A stretch of DNA of 64,000 nucleotides from Hawksworthiomyces lignivorus (Eukaryota > Ascomycota > Sordariomycetes > Ophiostomatales > Ophiostomataceae), in the NCBI GenBank assembly GCA_002917075.1, contig NTMA01000109.1, forward strand, positions 1 through 64,000, written 5' to 3'. Made by a program: the position numbers and the translations under genes. Of this stretch, positions 13,389 through 23,008 are shown one piece after another; positions within the stretch are counted from its first letter, which is position 1; each line of letters begins with the position of its first letter. A model generated the notes under the pieces. The model was not told the origin of the DNA, made no database searches, and saw only the letters and a program-made list of their open reading frames with translations.

Positions 13389-14544
13389 AACAAAAAACGG
13401 CATGATCTCTCTCTTTTATTGGGGTCATGTTATTACAACGATTGTAGAAGCAGGACATAGCAGAAGCACTAACACGCCGATTTGGAACTTTTTGTCTGAT
13501 GTCAGATGGTGCTCTAGTTTCAACCTTGTGTAACAGAAAAAGTCACTCATTATTGGGACAAGTACGTCCATATATTTCTCTGGCTTTTGAAGAGCTGTTG
13601 CTTGTTTATATAGCCATCTGGCCATGAAAATTCAAATTCATATTCGCTACCGCTACGAAGGCTCAGAGTTTTGCGTATAAGGCACTAGCCTAAAGGATTA
13701 ATGTCGAGTTCCATTATTCACTCAGCTGATGGATCCAAATTACTCCTACGCTGCGCTTGGCAGTTGCGAATATCGAGAACCCTTGTTGCCTCCGTTCTGA
13801 AAGGTTATCTTGAGCTGGTTGTCGCCTTGGAGAGTCGTATTTGTCAACGACACTCTTTGTTTCACAGCAGGCTCTAGATGCATGTCACCATAGACCACTA
13901 GCATGTTATCCCCTAGCCTTTTAGGATCACCAACTCATTCTTTAGGCCCCAGACCGTAGGGACGGAGTTAGGACGTCGGTGGTGTAAGTCGATTGGACTT
14001 TGGGTAGCTGGTCCCCACTCTCTGCATTCGACGGTGGACTTAAGGAGAGATACAGCTTAAATATTTGCCCGAATGCGACAATCAACAGCATATTCGATGA
14101 CAAATCGACACACACTCTACAAACAAATTTGCGGAGACGCTGAGTCTTACAAATCCAAAGCTACGTAGACAGCCCTTCTCCATCTGATATAGTACAGAAA
14201 ACAGCCATTGTGCAGTCTGAAGTGGACTGATTTCCACCAGTGGACAAGAGCTTCCACCGGTCAGGATCAAGTATGATATAAACGATCGAGTACTGTGGGC
14301 CTCCGTAGATCATTCGGACCGCCACATATCATATCAGGCAAAGTGTGGTTGTTTTCCAAAGGGCGCATTGTGGGATGTATGGCAGCACCTTGTTGCTCTG
14401 CTATTAAAAGAATGGGGTGGCCCCTTGCTTGGTATCTGCCGAATCTCTGTCTTTGTACATAACCGAGTAGCCACTACCAAGTCTCCCAAGCCTATCCTAT
14501 CGCGACCAAGACACCCTACTGGTACATTCTTCTCACTTACCACT
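13389..14544. other. Intergenic: GH30 3' flank and MDR promoter
   Basis: No open frame with recognisable content. A TATAAA at 14277-14282 lies about 260 bases upstream of the MDR start codon and could be its TATA box, but the distance is long. The region is lower in GC than the flanking genes. Confidence 0.5.
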
Positions 14545-15909
14545 ATGTCGTATCCCCAAGAGTACAAGTCCTTCCGGCGGACGACGGGCAAGTCCCCCCT
14601 CTCAGTCGTGCCCGCAACCGAGAAGCTGCCCAAGGAACTTGGCCCGCAGGACGTCCTGATCAAGATCCATGCCGTGTCGCTCAACTTTCGCGACGTCGCC
14701 ATCCTCCACGACCGCTACCCGGCTCCCTTCTCAGACGGCGGTGTTATCGCATCGGACGCCGCCGCAGAGGTCATCGCCGTCGGCTCGGCCGTGAAGGACT
14801 TCAAAGTGGGCGACCGCGTCTCGCCCATTTTCGACCTCGATGACGTCACCGGCGAGGAGGACACCGTCAATGCCCTGGGCGGCGAGTCGGACGGCGTGCT
14901 CCGCGAGTATGCCGTGTTTGAGGACAAGCACCTGGTTCACCTGCCCAAGAATCTGAGCTGGGAAGAGGTGAGAGTTTTTTTTTTTTTTTTCTTATTTCAA
15001 CAGCTGCAGCAGTACCTGGCTTCTGACAAGAAAATAAAAACGTCGTGCTAACCAAGGAGGGGTTCTCCGCGTCAATAGGCCTCCACTCTAGCCTGCGCTG
15101 GTGTCACAGCCTGGAATGCCCTCAAGCTGCCTAGCAATGCGGCTGAGAAGAAACTGAGTGTGCTGCTGGAAGGTGCGCTTTTTCTCTGATAGGGGACAGT
15201 GACTCCGTTTTTATCTGCCAGCACAGTTCGACATGCTTACATATAGCAGGCACTGGCGGCGTAAGCATGTTCGGCGTGCTCCTCGCCATCGCAGCCGGCG
15301 CGACGCCAATCATCACGTCGTCCTCGGACGAGAAGCTCGCCGGCGTCAAGAAGCTGCACCCGTCTGTGCAGGGCATCAACTACAAGAAGACGCCCGTGGT
15401 GAGCGCCGAGGCCCGGCGCCTGACCGGCGGCCGTGGCGTCGATGGCGTAGTCAACAACGCCGGCCCCTCGTCGATCCCGGACAACCTGGCGGCGCTGCGC
15501 CAGAAAGGCGGCTTTGTCTCAATTATTGGCTTCCTGGAAGGCTTTGACGCCGATTGGAACCCATCGGCCATCCTTGGCTTTATGAGCAAGCGCGCCACCC
15601 TGCGGTGAGTGAAACCGATGAGACGCCCCAACTTCGAGGGGCTGCTGTCTGCCGTCTCGCTGTCTCCCCCTCTCAGTCATTATGATCCGCTTTCCTTTCT
15701 TCAGTGTGCTGATTCTCATGACCAAAAAATACAGAGGCATTCGGGTGGGTACAAAGGCAGATTTCATCCGCCTCAACGAGTTTATCGAGAAGCACAACGT
15801 CTCGCTCACGCCGCTGATCGACCGCGTGTTCCCGTTCAGCGAGTCGAAAGAGGCGACCGACTATCTCTACTCCGGAAAGCACGTGGGCAAGATCGTGATC
15901 AAGTTCTAG
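14545..15909 (+). CDS. Zinc-independent MDR oxidoreductase (quinone-reductase-like)
   Basis: Four exons: 14545-14967, 15079-15172, 15250-15604 and 15735-15909, giving 348 residues, normal for the medium-chain dehydrogenase/reductase superfamily. The N-terminal GroES-like half holds DVLIKIHAVSLNFRDVAIL and DFKVGDRVSPIF. The Rossmann half has GTGGVSMFGVLLA at about 173-185 and VVNNAGPSS. The zinc-binding alcohol dehydrogenase ligands are missing: no catalytic Cys in the SLNFRDV segment and no four-Cys structural zinc loop. It is therefore more like zinc-independent NAD(P)H:quinone or enoyl reductases than a true alcohol dehydrogenase, although fungal orthologues are often called zinc-type ADH. 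All introns are GT-AG with matching phases. The substrate is unknown. It is not clearly linked to the GH30 gene upstream beyond sharing a strand. Confidence 0.88.
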
Positions 15910-16399
15910 AGGGAAGCTGTAAGGAAATGCAGCGGAGTTGGAAGCGCCAGCCATGGTTCTATCATCCTTTGCACTTGCACACTTAGACTTGAATGAGGGC
16001 AAAACCAGCAAGACCTATATGGTGATGTGAAATATTTGATTTTTTGCTTTTCTACTAGCTCTGGGCGCCATTCTGTTGCCTGTATATTTTTGGTCTCGGC
16101 AATTAAGACTCACGTAGCCAAACTGTGGTGCTTTAAGTATTAGATAATGGCGGTGAATAGCTTGTTTGTTGATGCGGTGATATCCACGAGTTGTTTCATA
16201 GCGACGTTCGGTACGCATACCATGGACGCAGTATCGATCACGACGTCAACTGAGAGGTATCCTTTACCAGCCTGTCTCAGGCTTGGCGGCTCAGCTGACA
16301 CCAGAATGTACATATGGTGACAAATAATAGAACATAGCAAACGTATTCCCCAATCGCTGAGCCCAGGACAGCATACATCCCCGTGAAGTCTACACCCGA

Positions 16400-16405
16400 T
16401 ATAAA
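16400..16405 (+). promoter_or_regulatory. TATA box without an annotated gene
   Basis: TATAAAGG is followed about 40-180 bases later by a leader-like sequence rich in CAAC/ACTTACAACC and pyrimidines. No clear gene starts here. It is 1.4 kb from the TBC start codon. Confidence 0.4.
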
Positions 16406-17042
16406 GGCTCGAAGCATCTTACATTTTCGTCTAGGTTTGGTCACGAACAAAAGAGCCTAGAGACGACTACAAGATTTCTTCTCTCTCGTTCACGTTTGTT
16501 TGGGCCTCAAGAAATAGAGCTCTTTTACCCATTTCCACAACTTACAACCATACTCCGAAGTTCCGAAGCTATCATCCTAGTAAGTACCTCTGTCTCACTT
16601 TTCAGGGGAATCTTCTCGTTGGCAGGTGCTGCGTTATTAAATTTCTAAGCACGCTATTTGCTCGGTTCTTGGGCAAAAAGAAGCATTCAAAAGAAAGCAG
16701 ATCGACATTCCAGGACCGCACCCGCTGCAACCACTGTCGATCGAGGCTCCAAGCACCCCCCGAGGTGCATGACACCCTCTCTTCGAAAAACTTCGTTAGC
16801 GCGGTTGCTCCCGCTTCCCGTACCTTGTAACAGCCCTAACCCTGCGCTGGTATAGCTGGAGCTAACGAGCAGCTGAAGACGCTGCGTAGAAAAGAGGACA
16901 GGCTGTTCAACAAGATAGTTTAATAGGCTGTCTTAAAAATTTTGCTCTTGTGTGAAAAAATCATTTTTTTTTCTTCTTTTTAAAGTTTGACCCCTCTCTG
17001 CCATTCCTAGGAAGGGATGACACTGAAAATTAAAGGCGCAGG

Positions 17043-17060
17043 AAAAAAAAAAAAAAAAAA
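17043..17060. repeat. Poly(A) run
   Basis: Eighteen consecutive A in the intergenic region upstream of the TBC gene. Confidence 0.9.
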
Positions 17061-17124
17061 CCACAAAGGAATAAGGCTAAAACGAAGCAAGGGAGCAGTA
17101 GGTGTATACGTAAAAGTATGAACA

Positions 17125-17167
17125 TGCGTGATAACTGCGTGTCGCTGCGTAAAACTGCGTATAACTG
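17125..17167. repeat. Degenerate AACTGCGT tandem repeat
   Basis: Four spaced copies of (A)ACTGCGT or CTGCGT within about 45 bases. Confidence 0.6.
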
Positions 17168-17830
17168 GTACTCGCAATCGCAGGGGTGGACGCTGGTCAG
17201 TCCCCAAAAAGCTTCGGTGATGTAATCGCCTTGCAGCCGGTCGTCATAGGCGCATATGTGCCAAAGCGTAGTAGCGAATGGGTCATGTGTGCTGCAGACA
17301 GGCTGCTAAATAATTTAAATAAGCATATAGCCAATTGCCGTTAGCGGCCAATTTAGGGCCAAGACCGCCTTCCTTTTACGCTGCAAGGCCTCTGTGCATA
17401 CACCAGGCAGGCGCAAGCAACGGCGGCGACCACCTTCCGCATTCCTCTTCTTCTTTGGCCTTCCTTCGACCTCATTCATTCTCGATCTTAATCTCCACCT
17501 CCACTTCAAACTTCAAAACTCAACTCCTTACATTCCAATATTCCCGCCTCGACTCTCTGCGCCATTTCTTTCTTCCTCTTTTCTCTCTTCCCTCCCTTTC
17601 TCTCCTACTTTCTCTCTTCCTTTCTATGATCCAAACCCTCTTTGAGTCTATGGACGCTTCAATTCATCTAATGAGTCGTCAATAGCTCTCTGCGCTCTGC
17701 TCTCCCCCCTCTCTCTTCGCCTCCACTCGTCTGACCCTCTTTTCTTCTCTCCGTCTTTTCCCACGCGACCACCCATTTTGTCCCTTCTCTAATTGTACAT
17801 TCTTTCCCAAATGACGTTTCGACGACGACC

Positions 17831-20800
17831 ATGGATCACCGCGACGACGCTTCCGTCTCCTCTTCTTCAGTCTCGGGAGCTGCAAACGCGGTGACCACCT
17901 CTGCGTCAGTCTCGCCAACCATACCTCCGCTAAGCTCAAGTGCCGTAGCTACGATCGCCCCAACCGCTCTCTCTCGCTCTGTCTCTCAGCAGTCAGCGAC
18001 GTCTACCCGGAGTCGTCGTTCTGCTCGTGGCCATGGCGGCGGCAGTCGGCGGGCAAGCAGCCGGGTGCCGCACGGTGCACAGCCGCCGCTAACGTCGAGC
18101 TCCAGTGTGACCTCTGAGGACAGCAAGTCGCTGACTTCATTTCCATCGTTTTCTCCCAAGCCGACATCGCCGTCGCCACCGCGTGCCTCATCCAGGCCGC
18201 GCCTCGACCACCAGCGATCCTCTACGGCGTCGCTCGTCGACAGCTTGCTATCGCAACCGTCGCCAGCACAGCTGCCTCAGCTAGCCCAGCTTCCGGCTGC
18301 CTCTCTCCCTGTGGTCGCTCCGTCGGCATCTACGGCATCGACATCGACTGTGACGGCCGCCGCCCGCAACGCCCTCTTTGATGACGACACTCCATCACTA
18401 CCTAGCAGCCGCATCCTCCCTCCTGGCGCGCTGCATCTCACTGATGACGCGCACATCGCTCGCCTCATTGGCAAGCACGGCGCCGTTGCCCTGGTTCGCC
18501 AGCTTGCTGAGGATCTAGCCGCACGTGACGCCCAAGTGGCAGCCGTGCGCGCGCGCGGTGCCGAGCGAGAGCGTCTCTTGCGCAAGATCATCCTCGAATG
18601 CGGTCTGTCGAGCCTAGACCTAGAGACGCGTCTCCGTGCCCTCGAGCAGGAGCAGGAGGCGCGACAAGTGTCGGATCTTATGAGCGACGCTATGGCCGAC
18701 GACCACAGCCTTCACCAGAGCAGCAGCGACTACTACTACAATGATGCGACCATCCGGGCAAGCAGCGGAAGTGCCATGCCCGGCAAGGGCGCTAATAAAG
18801 CAAGCGGCAGCGGCGCATGCGCTAGCAGCACGGGAACGACAAAGGGCTGGAAGGACTATCTTTTCGGAAGTGGCACGGCCAAGCGGAGTAGCCGCTCTAG
18901 TAGTATCAACAGCGACGCGAACGCCTCATCACAATTCCTACAAACAGCCGTGCGCGCAGCCTCTGGCAGCGACCGCCGGCCCGTCATTACGGACGATCTA
19001 TTCCAGCCACCGCTGCCCACCAAGCCAGACTTGGGGCGCAGCGCCAGCCGCGCGTCCAGCGTCAATTCCACAGGGACATCCCAGTCAGCAACGCCGTCTG
19101 GCCGGAAGGCGTCACTCGCGACCCAGGCCCTGCGCCTGTTTGTGAGCGGCAGCGGCGGCAGCACCGCTAGCGACAGCTCCTCCCTCGACACTGCCAAGAC
19201 GGGCTCGGCCAGAGAACGGGCAGAGTCAGCGAGCGTGAGCTCTACGTCGGCCACGGCATCACTGCGGACGGTCTCGTCGGCAGCTAGCCGAAAACAAGGC
19301 GCGCTTGCCTCGACCGTCGGCCGTTCCGCACGCGCCATCACCATACAAGGCGGCGGCTCTAAGTCGCTCGTATCCGCGCGGCGGGCGGCTGCCGCAGCCG
19401 CCCTAAACGGCACGGTAGCTCAAGGCGGACAGGGCAGCGGCAGTGGTGGCGGTGTCGGCCGCGGACAGGTCCAAGACCGGTGGGGAGAGATGATGGACGC
19501 GAGCCCATCCAGCGAAGGCTTTGTGCGCCGCCAGAACTACGTGCCCGTGGAGATGGACACGATCCTTCCACTAGACGTACAACCCCCGACGCTGACGCAG
19601 ATGTATAACCGGTACAACAAGTCCGGTCACCTGATCGATCGGTTCGGCTTCATCTACGACCAGCGCCGCAAGAAGCGCCAGCGGGAAGCGGCACAGATTG
19701 CTCGGCAGGTCAAGCGCGGCAGCCGCCATGCCGAGATGCTGACCATTGGTCGAAATGCGGGGCGGGCGAGCCGGCCATCGCCGACGCTGCTGCTCAGTGA
19801 CGAGGACAATGGTGCTGTTTCTGCTCCTGCCTCGGATCCAGACGGCAACACGAATGCGGACGCAGCGGATGCAGATGACCGCAACAGCAATGACAGCGGC
19901 TCGCTGCTAGACAACAACAACAAGGCGCAGCATAGCGGCAGCAATGGGCACAATGGCAAGCTCCTCAACCTGGCAGATGGCGATGAGCGGCCCGACAGCC
20001 CCGCAGTGTCTCTGGACGACGTCGCACGCGATACGGCGGCGGCGGACGTCGGCAGGGAGGGAACACCACCAAAGCGGTGGCAGGACTACCTCAAAATTGC
20101 CACATTCCCCACTGAGCTCCTCGCGCACACTCCTGGCATAAGCGACACCAGGATCGAGGTCATTCTCGAAGGAGATGATGATGCCGACGCTGCATCTACC
20201 ACTGACACACCTGGAGGACCGAGATCGCCGACTGGGTTTATTGCGCCCGACGGACGCGGCTTTGTACCGCCGTCGACAGGCACAATGGCTGCCGCTACGA
20301 CAGCAGCAACAACGACGACTACAGTCTCATCGGGTCTAGACACTGACTCGATCGCGTCTGGCATGGCTGAATCTGCTAAAGACGACGCCTCGTCGCAGAA
20401 GCAGGCGCCAACAGACGAGGCACCGGCACAGGCGCAGCTGCAGCAGGCCCAGAAGAACCAGAACAGCAGCAGCAGTAGCGTGGCGATGCTGGTCAAAGAG
20501 GACGTCGAACCCGTGCGCCTCTTGCTGCAACAGCTTAGCGAGCTGCACGACACGCTGCAGAAGGAGCGCACCGTGCGATGGAACGAGTTCCTGCGCAAGG
20601 TGCGCGCCGAGCGACGACGCGAGGGCGAGGTTCTTGTCCTAGCGGCGGCTGCGGCTGCGGCTGTCGATGGCGAGCCCGGCCGCCATGCTCTGCGCGCGAC
20701 GGCTGCTATGCCCGAAACGCGCATCACCGACGGCGAGATCATCGGCATTGCCGGCCTCGGCAACAAGGGCAAGCTAGGTCGCGCCAAGTGGAACGAGTTC

Positions 20801-21829
20801 CGGTCGCTTGTGCTCGGCGGCATCCCGGTCGCGCTACGTGCCAAGGTCTGGGCTGAGTGCACGGGCGCCGCCAGCCTGCGAGTGCCGGGTGCTTACGACG
20901 ACCTCCTGGCCGGGGTGGATGGTGGGGGCAACATCGGGCCTGAAGCCGAAGCCGAAGTTGTCGCCCAGATCCAGGCCGACATCTACCGCACGCTGACGGA
21001 CAACATCTTCTTCCGAGAGGGGCCGGGCACGGCGAAGCTGAACGAGGTGCTGCTGGCTTACGCGCGGCGCAACCCGGAAGTCGGCTACTGCCAGGGCATG
21101 AACCTGATCGCGGCCAACCTGCTTCTGGTGACGCCCTCAGCCGAAGATGCCTTCTGGCTGCTGGCCAGCATTGTCGAGACCATCTTGCCGGCCGGCTACT
21201 ACGACCACTCGCTGGCGGCCAGCCGCGCGGACCAGCAGGTCTTGCGCCGCTACGTCAGCGAGCTGCTACCGCGCCTGTCCGCTCACTTTGACGCCCTCGG
21301 CATCGATCTCGAGACCATGACCTTCCAGTGGTTCCTATCCGTCTTCACCGACTGCCTCAGCGCTGAGGCCCTCTTCCGCGTCTGGGACGTCGTCCTCTGC
21401 TTGGGCGACGCCGGCGGCGGCGGCAGCGTCTTCCTGTTCCAGGTCGCCCTCGCCCTGCTCAAGCTCAACGAGGTGCCTCTCCTGCGTTGCGACGCCCCGG
21501 CCGCCGTCTACACCTACATCAGCCGCCAGATGACCAACCACGCCATCAGCATCGACGGCCTCATCCAGGCCTCCGAGGCTCTCCGCCGCCTCGTCCGCCG
21601 CGACGACGTTGAGGCCCGTCGCGCCGAGGCCATGGACGCCGAGCGCGCCCTGGTAGCCGCCCGCGCCGCTGCCGTCGCAGAGGCTAAGGCAGCGCGCGAG
21701 CAACGCCAACTGCAGCTGCAGCAGGACCAGCAACAAAATACGCCGACGGTGCAACCGAAGGAGACATCCATTGCCGAGGACGTCGCGGCGGCGACGGCGA
21801 CAATGCTGTCGGCAGAGGGTGCGGCTTAA
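17831..21829 (+). CDS. TBC-domain Rab GTPase-activating protein
   Basis: Single exon, 1332 residues, ATG 17831 in context GACCATGG after a long CT-rich leader. The first 550 residues are Ser/Ala/Thr-rich and probably disordered. A conserved-looking patch at about 570-640 (VEMDTILPLDVQPPTLTQMY) precedes another low-complexity stretch. The TBC domain covers about 990-1250. Both catalytic fingers are intact: the arginine finger IxxDxxR at Ile1047-Asp1050-Arg1053 and the glutamine finger YCQG at Tyr1086-Gln1088. The domain also shows ETMTFQWFLSVF and LFRVWDVV. The tail is a Gln/Ala-rich coiled coil. The family accelerates GTP hydrolysis by Rab GTPases on endomembranes; which Rab is targeted cannot be read from the sequence. 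It is intronless, unlike its downstream neighbour. Confidence 0.92.
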   Translation: MDHRDDASVSSSSVSGAANAVTTSASVSPTIPPLSSSAVATIAPTALSRSVSQQSATSTRSRRSARGHGGGSRRASSRVPHGAQPPLTSSSSVTSEDSKSLTSFPSFSPKPTSPSPPRASSRPRLDHQRSSTASLVDSLLSQPSPAQLPQLAQLPAASLPVVAPSASTASTSTVTAAARNALFDDDTPSLPSSRILPPGALHLTDDAHIARLIGKHGAVALVRQLAEDLAARDAQVAAVRARGAERERLLRKIILECGLSSLDLETRLRALEQEQEARQVSDLMSDAMADDHSLHQSSSDYYYNDATIRASSGSAMPGKGANKASGSGACASSTGTTKGWKDYLFGSGTAKRSSRSSSINSDANASSQFLQTAVRAASGSDRRPVITDDLFQPPLPTKPDLGRSASRASSVNSTGTSQSATPSGRKASLATQALRLFVSGSGGSTASDSSSLDTAKTGSARERAESASVSSTSATASLRTVSSAASRKQGALASTVGRSARAITIQGGGSKSLVSARRAAAAAALNGTVAQGGQGSGSGGGVGRGQVQDRWGEMMDASPSSEGFVRRQNYVPVEMDTILPLDVQPPTLTQMYNRYNKSGHLIDRFGFIYDQRRKKRQREAAQIARQVKRGSRHAEMLTIGRNAGRASRPSPTLLLSDEDNGAVSAPASDPDGNTNADAADADDRNSNDSGSLLDNNNKAQHSGSNGHNGKLLNLADGDERPDSPAVSLDDVARDTAAADVGREGTPPKRWQDYLKIATFPTELLAHTPGISDTRIEVILEGDDDADAASTTDTPGGPRSPTGFIAPDGRGFVPPSTGTMAAATTAATTTTTVSSGLDTDSIASGMAESAKDDASSQKQAPTDEAPAQAQLQQAQKNQNSSSSSVAMLVKEDVEPVRLLLQQLSELHDTLQKERTVRWNEFLRKVRAERRREGEVLVLAAAAAAAVDGEPGRHALRATAAMPETRITDGEIIGIAGLGNKGKLGRAKWNEFRSLVLGGIPVALRAKVWAECTGAASLRVPGAYDDLLAGVDGGGNIGPEAEAEVVAQIQADIYRTLTDNIFFREGPGTAKLNEVLLAYARRNPEVGYCQGMNLIAANLLLVTPSAEDAFWLLASIVETILPAGYYDHSLAASRADQQVLRRYVSELLPRLSAHFDALGIDLETMTFQWFLSVFTDCLSAEALFRVWDVVLCLGDAGGGGSVFLFQVALALLKLNEVPLLRCDAPAAVYTYISRQMTNHAISIDGLIQASEALRRLVRRDDVEARRAEAMDAERALVAARAAAVAEAKAAREQRQLQLQQDQQQNTPTVQPKETSIAEDVAAATATMLSAEGAA

Positions 21830-23008
21830 AAGTTTCTTTTTTTTCTGGTGTTATGCTACGCCCCCTTATACGAGCATGATTGGGTTTTGCATCTGCCGCC
21901 GGCTCTCCTTTTACATTGTCACAACACTTTCCTTTTGAATCTCTCTTTCCGTTTAGAATATCTCTCTCCCTGATACCCACTGGCTTTGCAAAGTACATAT
22001 ATTGCATACATTTAATAGGAAATGTTTTAAAAGAATATAATTTTGATCCTCATGTTTATTTCAGTGTGGTGTATCGTGCAACTCTACAACAGGCATCTCC
22101 GTATGTAAGTGCCCCATGCCAACTACCCTTACCTCCGAAAGGATCAACATGGGACACCCTTGCGGCAAGCGCTTAGCACCCACCTATGGACATTTACCAA
22201 CAAACACAAAAAAGTGGAGTTCTATTTATACATGTGTACTAGGGGTGATGAGCGACACTGTCACAATTGTCCGCTCAGGTCTTTGGTCTGTACGTGGAGC
22301 AGAATGGCGTGAGGGCTGTGGCCATGAAAATGGCCATCACCTGGGAGGCCTTTGTTCTCTTTTGCTTCTCCAAGCAAACTTGATATGCAGATTTCCGGTT
22401 CAAGATGGAAAGGCATTCCAGTGGCATCTTCAAAGCATATCAAGATGGGTTAGCTACGGATATGGTTCGTAAATAATGTTGCGAGTCTTACTTCTGTCAA
22501 GAAGTCCGAAGAGCACTTATGGGTTTAAATACTACGCGCGCAATCTTTGCGCATATCACCCACACTAATCTCACAAACCCCTCTTTCTGCTCTCAGTGAA
22601 ACAAGGGGGAGCAATGGCAGTCTTATCAAGCATCGCGACCCCTACGTATAGGCCGTAAGAGAGTGGCCGGAGCCCTCTCGTTGAGAAGACCTGCTGGCCA
22701 ACCATCGTTCTAAAACGATAGAGGGCCTTTCTCGGGCCGCACGGCACTTATACTTATGAGACTTCTGCGAGTTCCTACCATTTGCTTTCTTTAACTTGTG
22801 AGCTTCTTTGTCTTTATATAGATGTCTGCTTCATTTCACCCCAGAGCAGCTTTTCAAGGCCCACTTCTAATTACAAGATCTTTCAGAAAAAGCATAGGCC
22901 CTGAAGTATTAGTTTAAAAGAATCCTCGTCTACACATCGACAATATCAGCTCTTGGCATCTCACAGCCGGAGATTTTTACTTTTGATTTTCTAGACTATT
23001 TCAGCAAA
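21830..23008. other. Intergenic: TBC 3' flank and GHKL gene promoter
   Basis: AT-richer than the TBC gene. A perfect 6-bp hairpin lies at 22704-22719 (ATCGTT, CTAA loop, AACGAT) inside a GC-rich island of about 120 bases (22640-22750) with further short inverted matches. A TATATA lies at 22815-22820. Open frames are short and unrecognisable. Confidence 0.5.
22815..22820 (+). promoter_or_regulatory. Probable TATA box of the GHKL-DUF3883 gene
   Basis: TTTATATAG lies about 190 bases upstream of the ATG at 23009, followed by a pyrimidine-rich leader. It is inferred from spacing only. Confidence 0.45.

Larger units (their letters stand above)
15910..17830. other. Intergenic with a possible cryptic transcript
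   Basis: Mostly noncoding. A strong TATAAAGG at 16400 is followed by a leader-like stretch, a GTAAGT at 16580, AG acceptors at 16605 and 16625, and then an open frame without ATG to a stop near 16829 (see findings). A run of 18 A lies at 17043-17060, degenerate AACTGCGT repeats at about 17125-17167, and a long CT-rich tract at about 17430-17810 that is probably the TBC gene leader. Confidence 0.5.
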
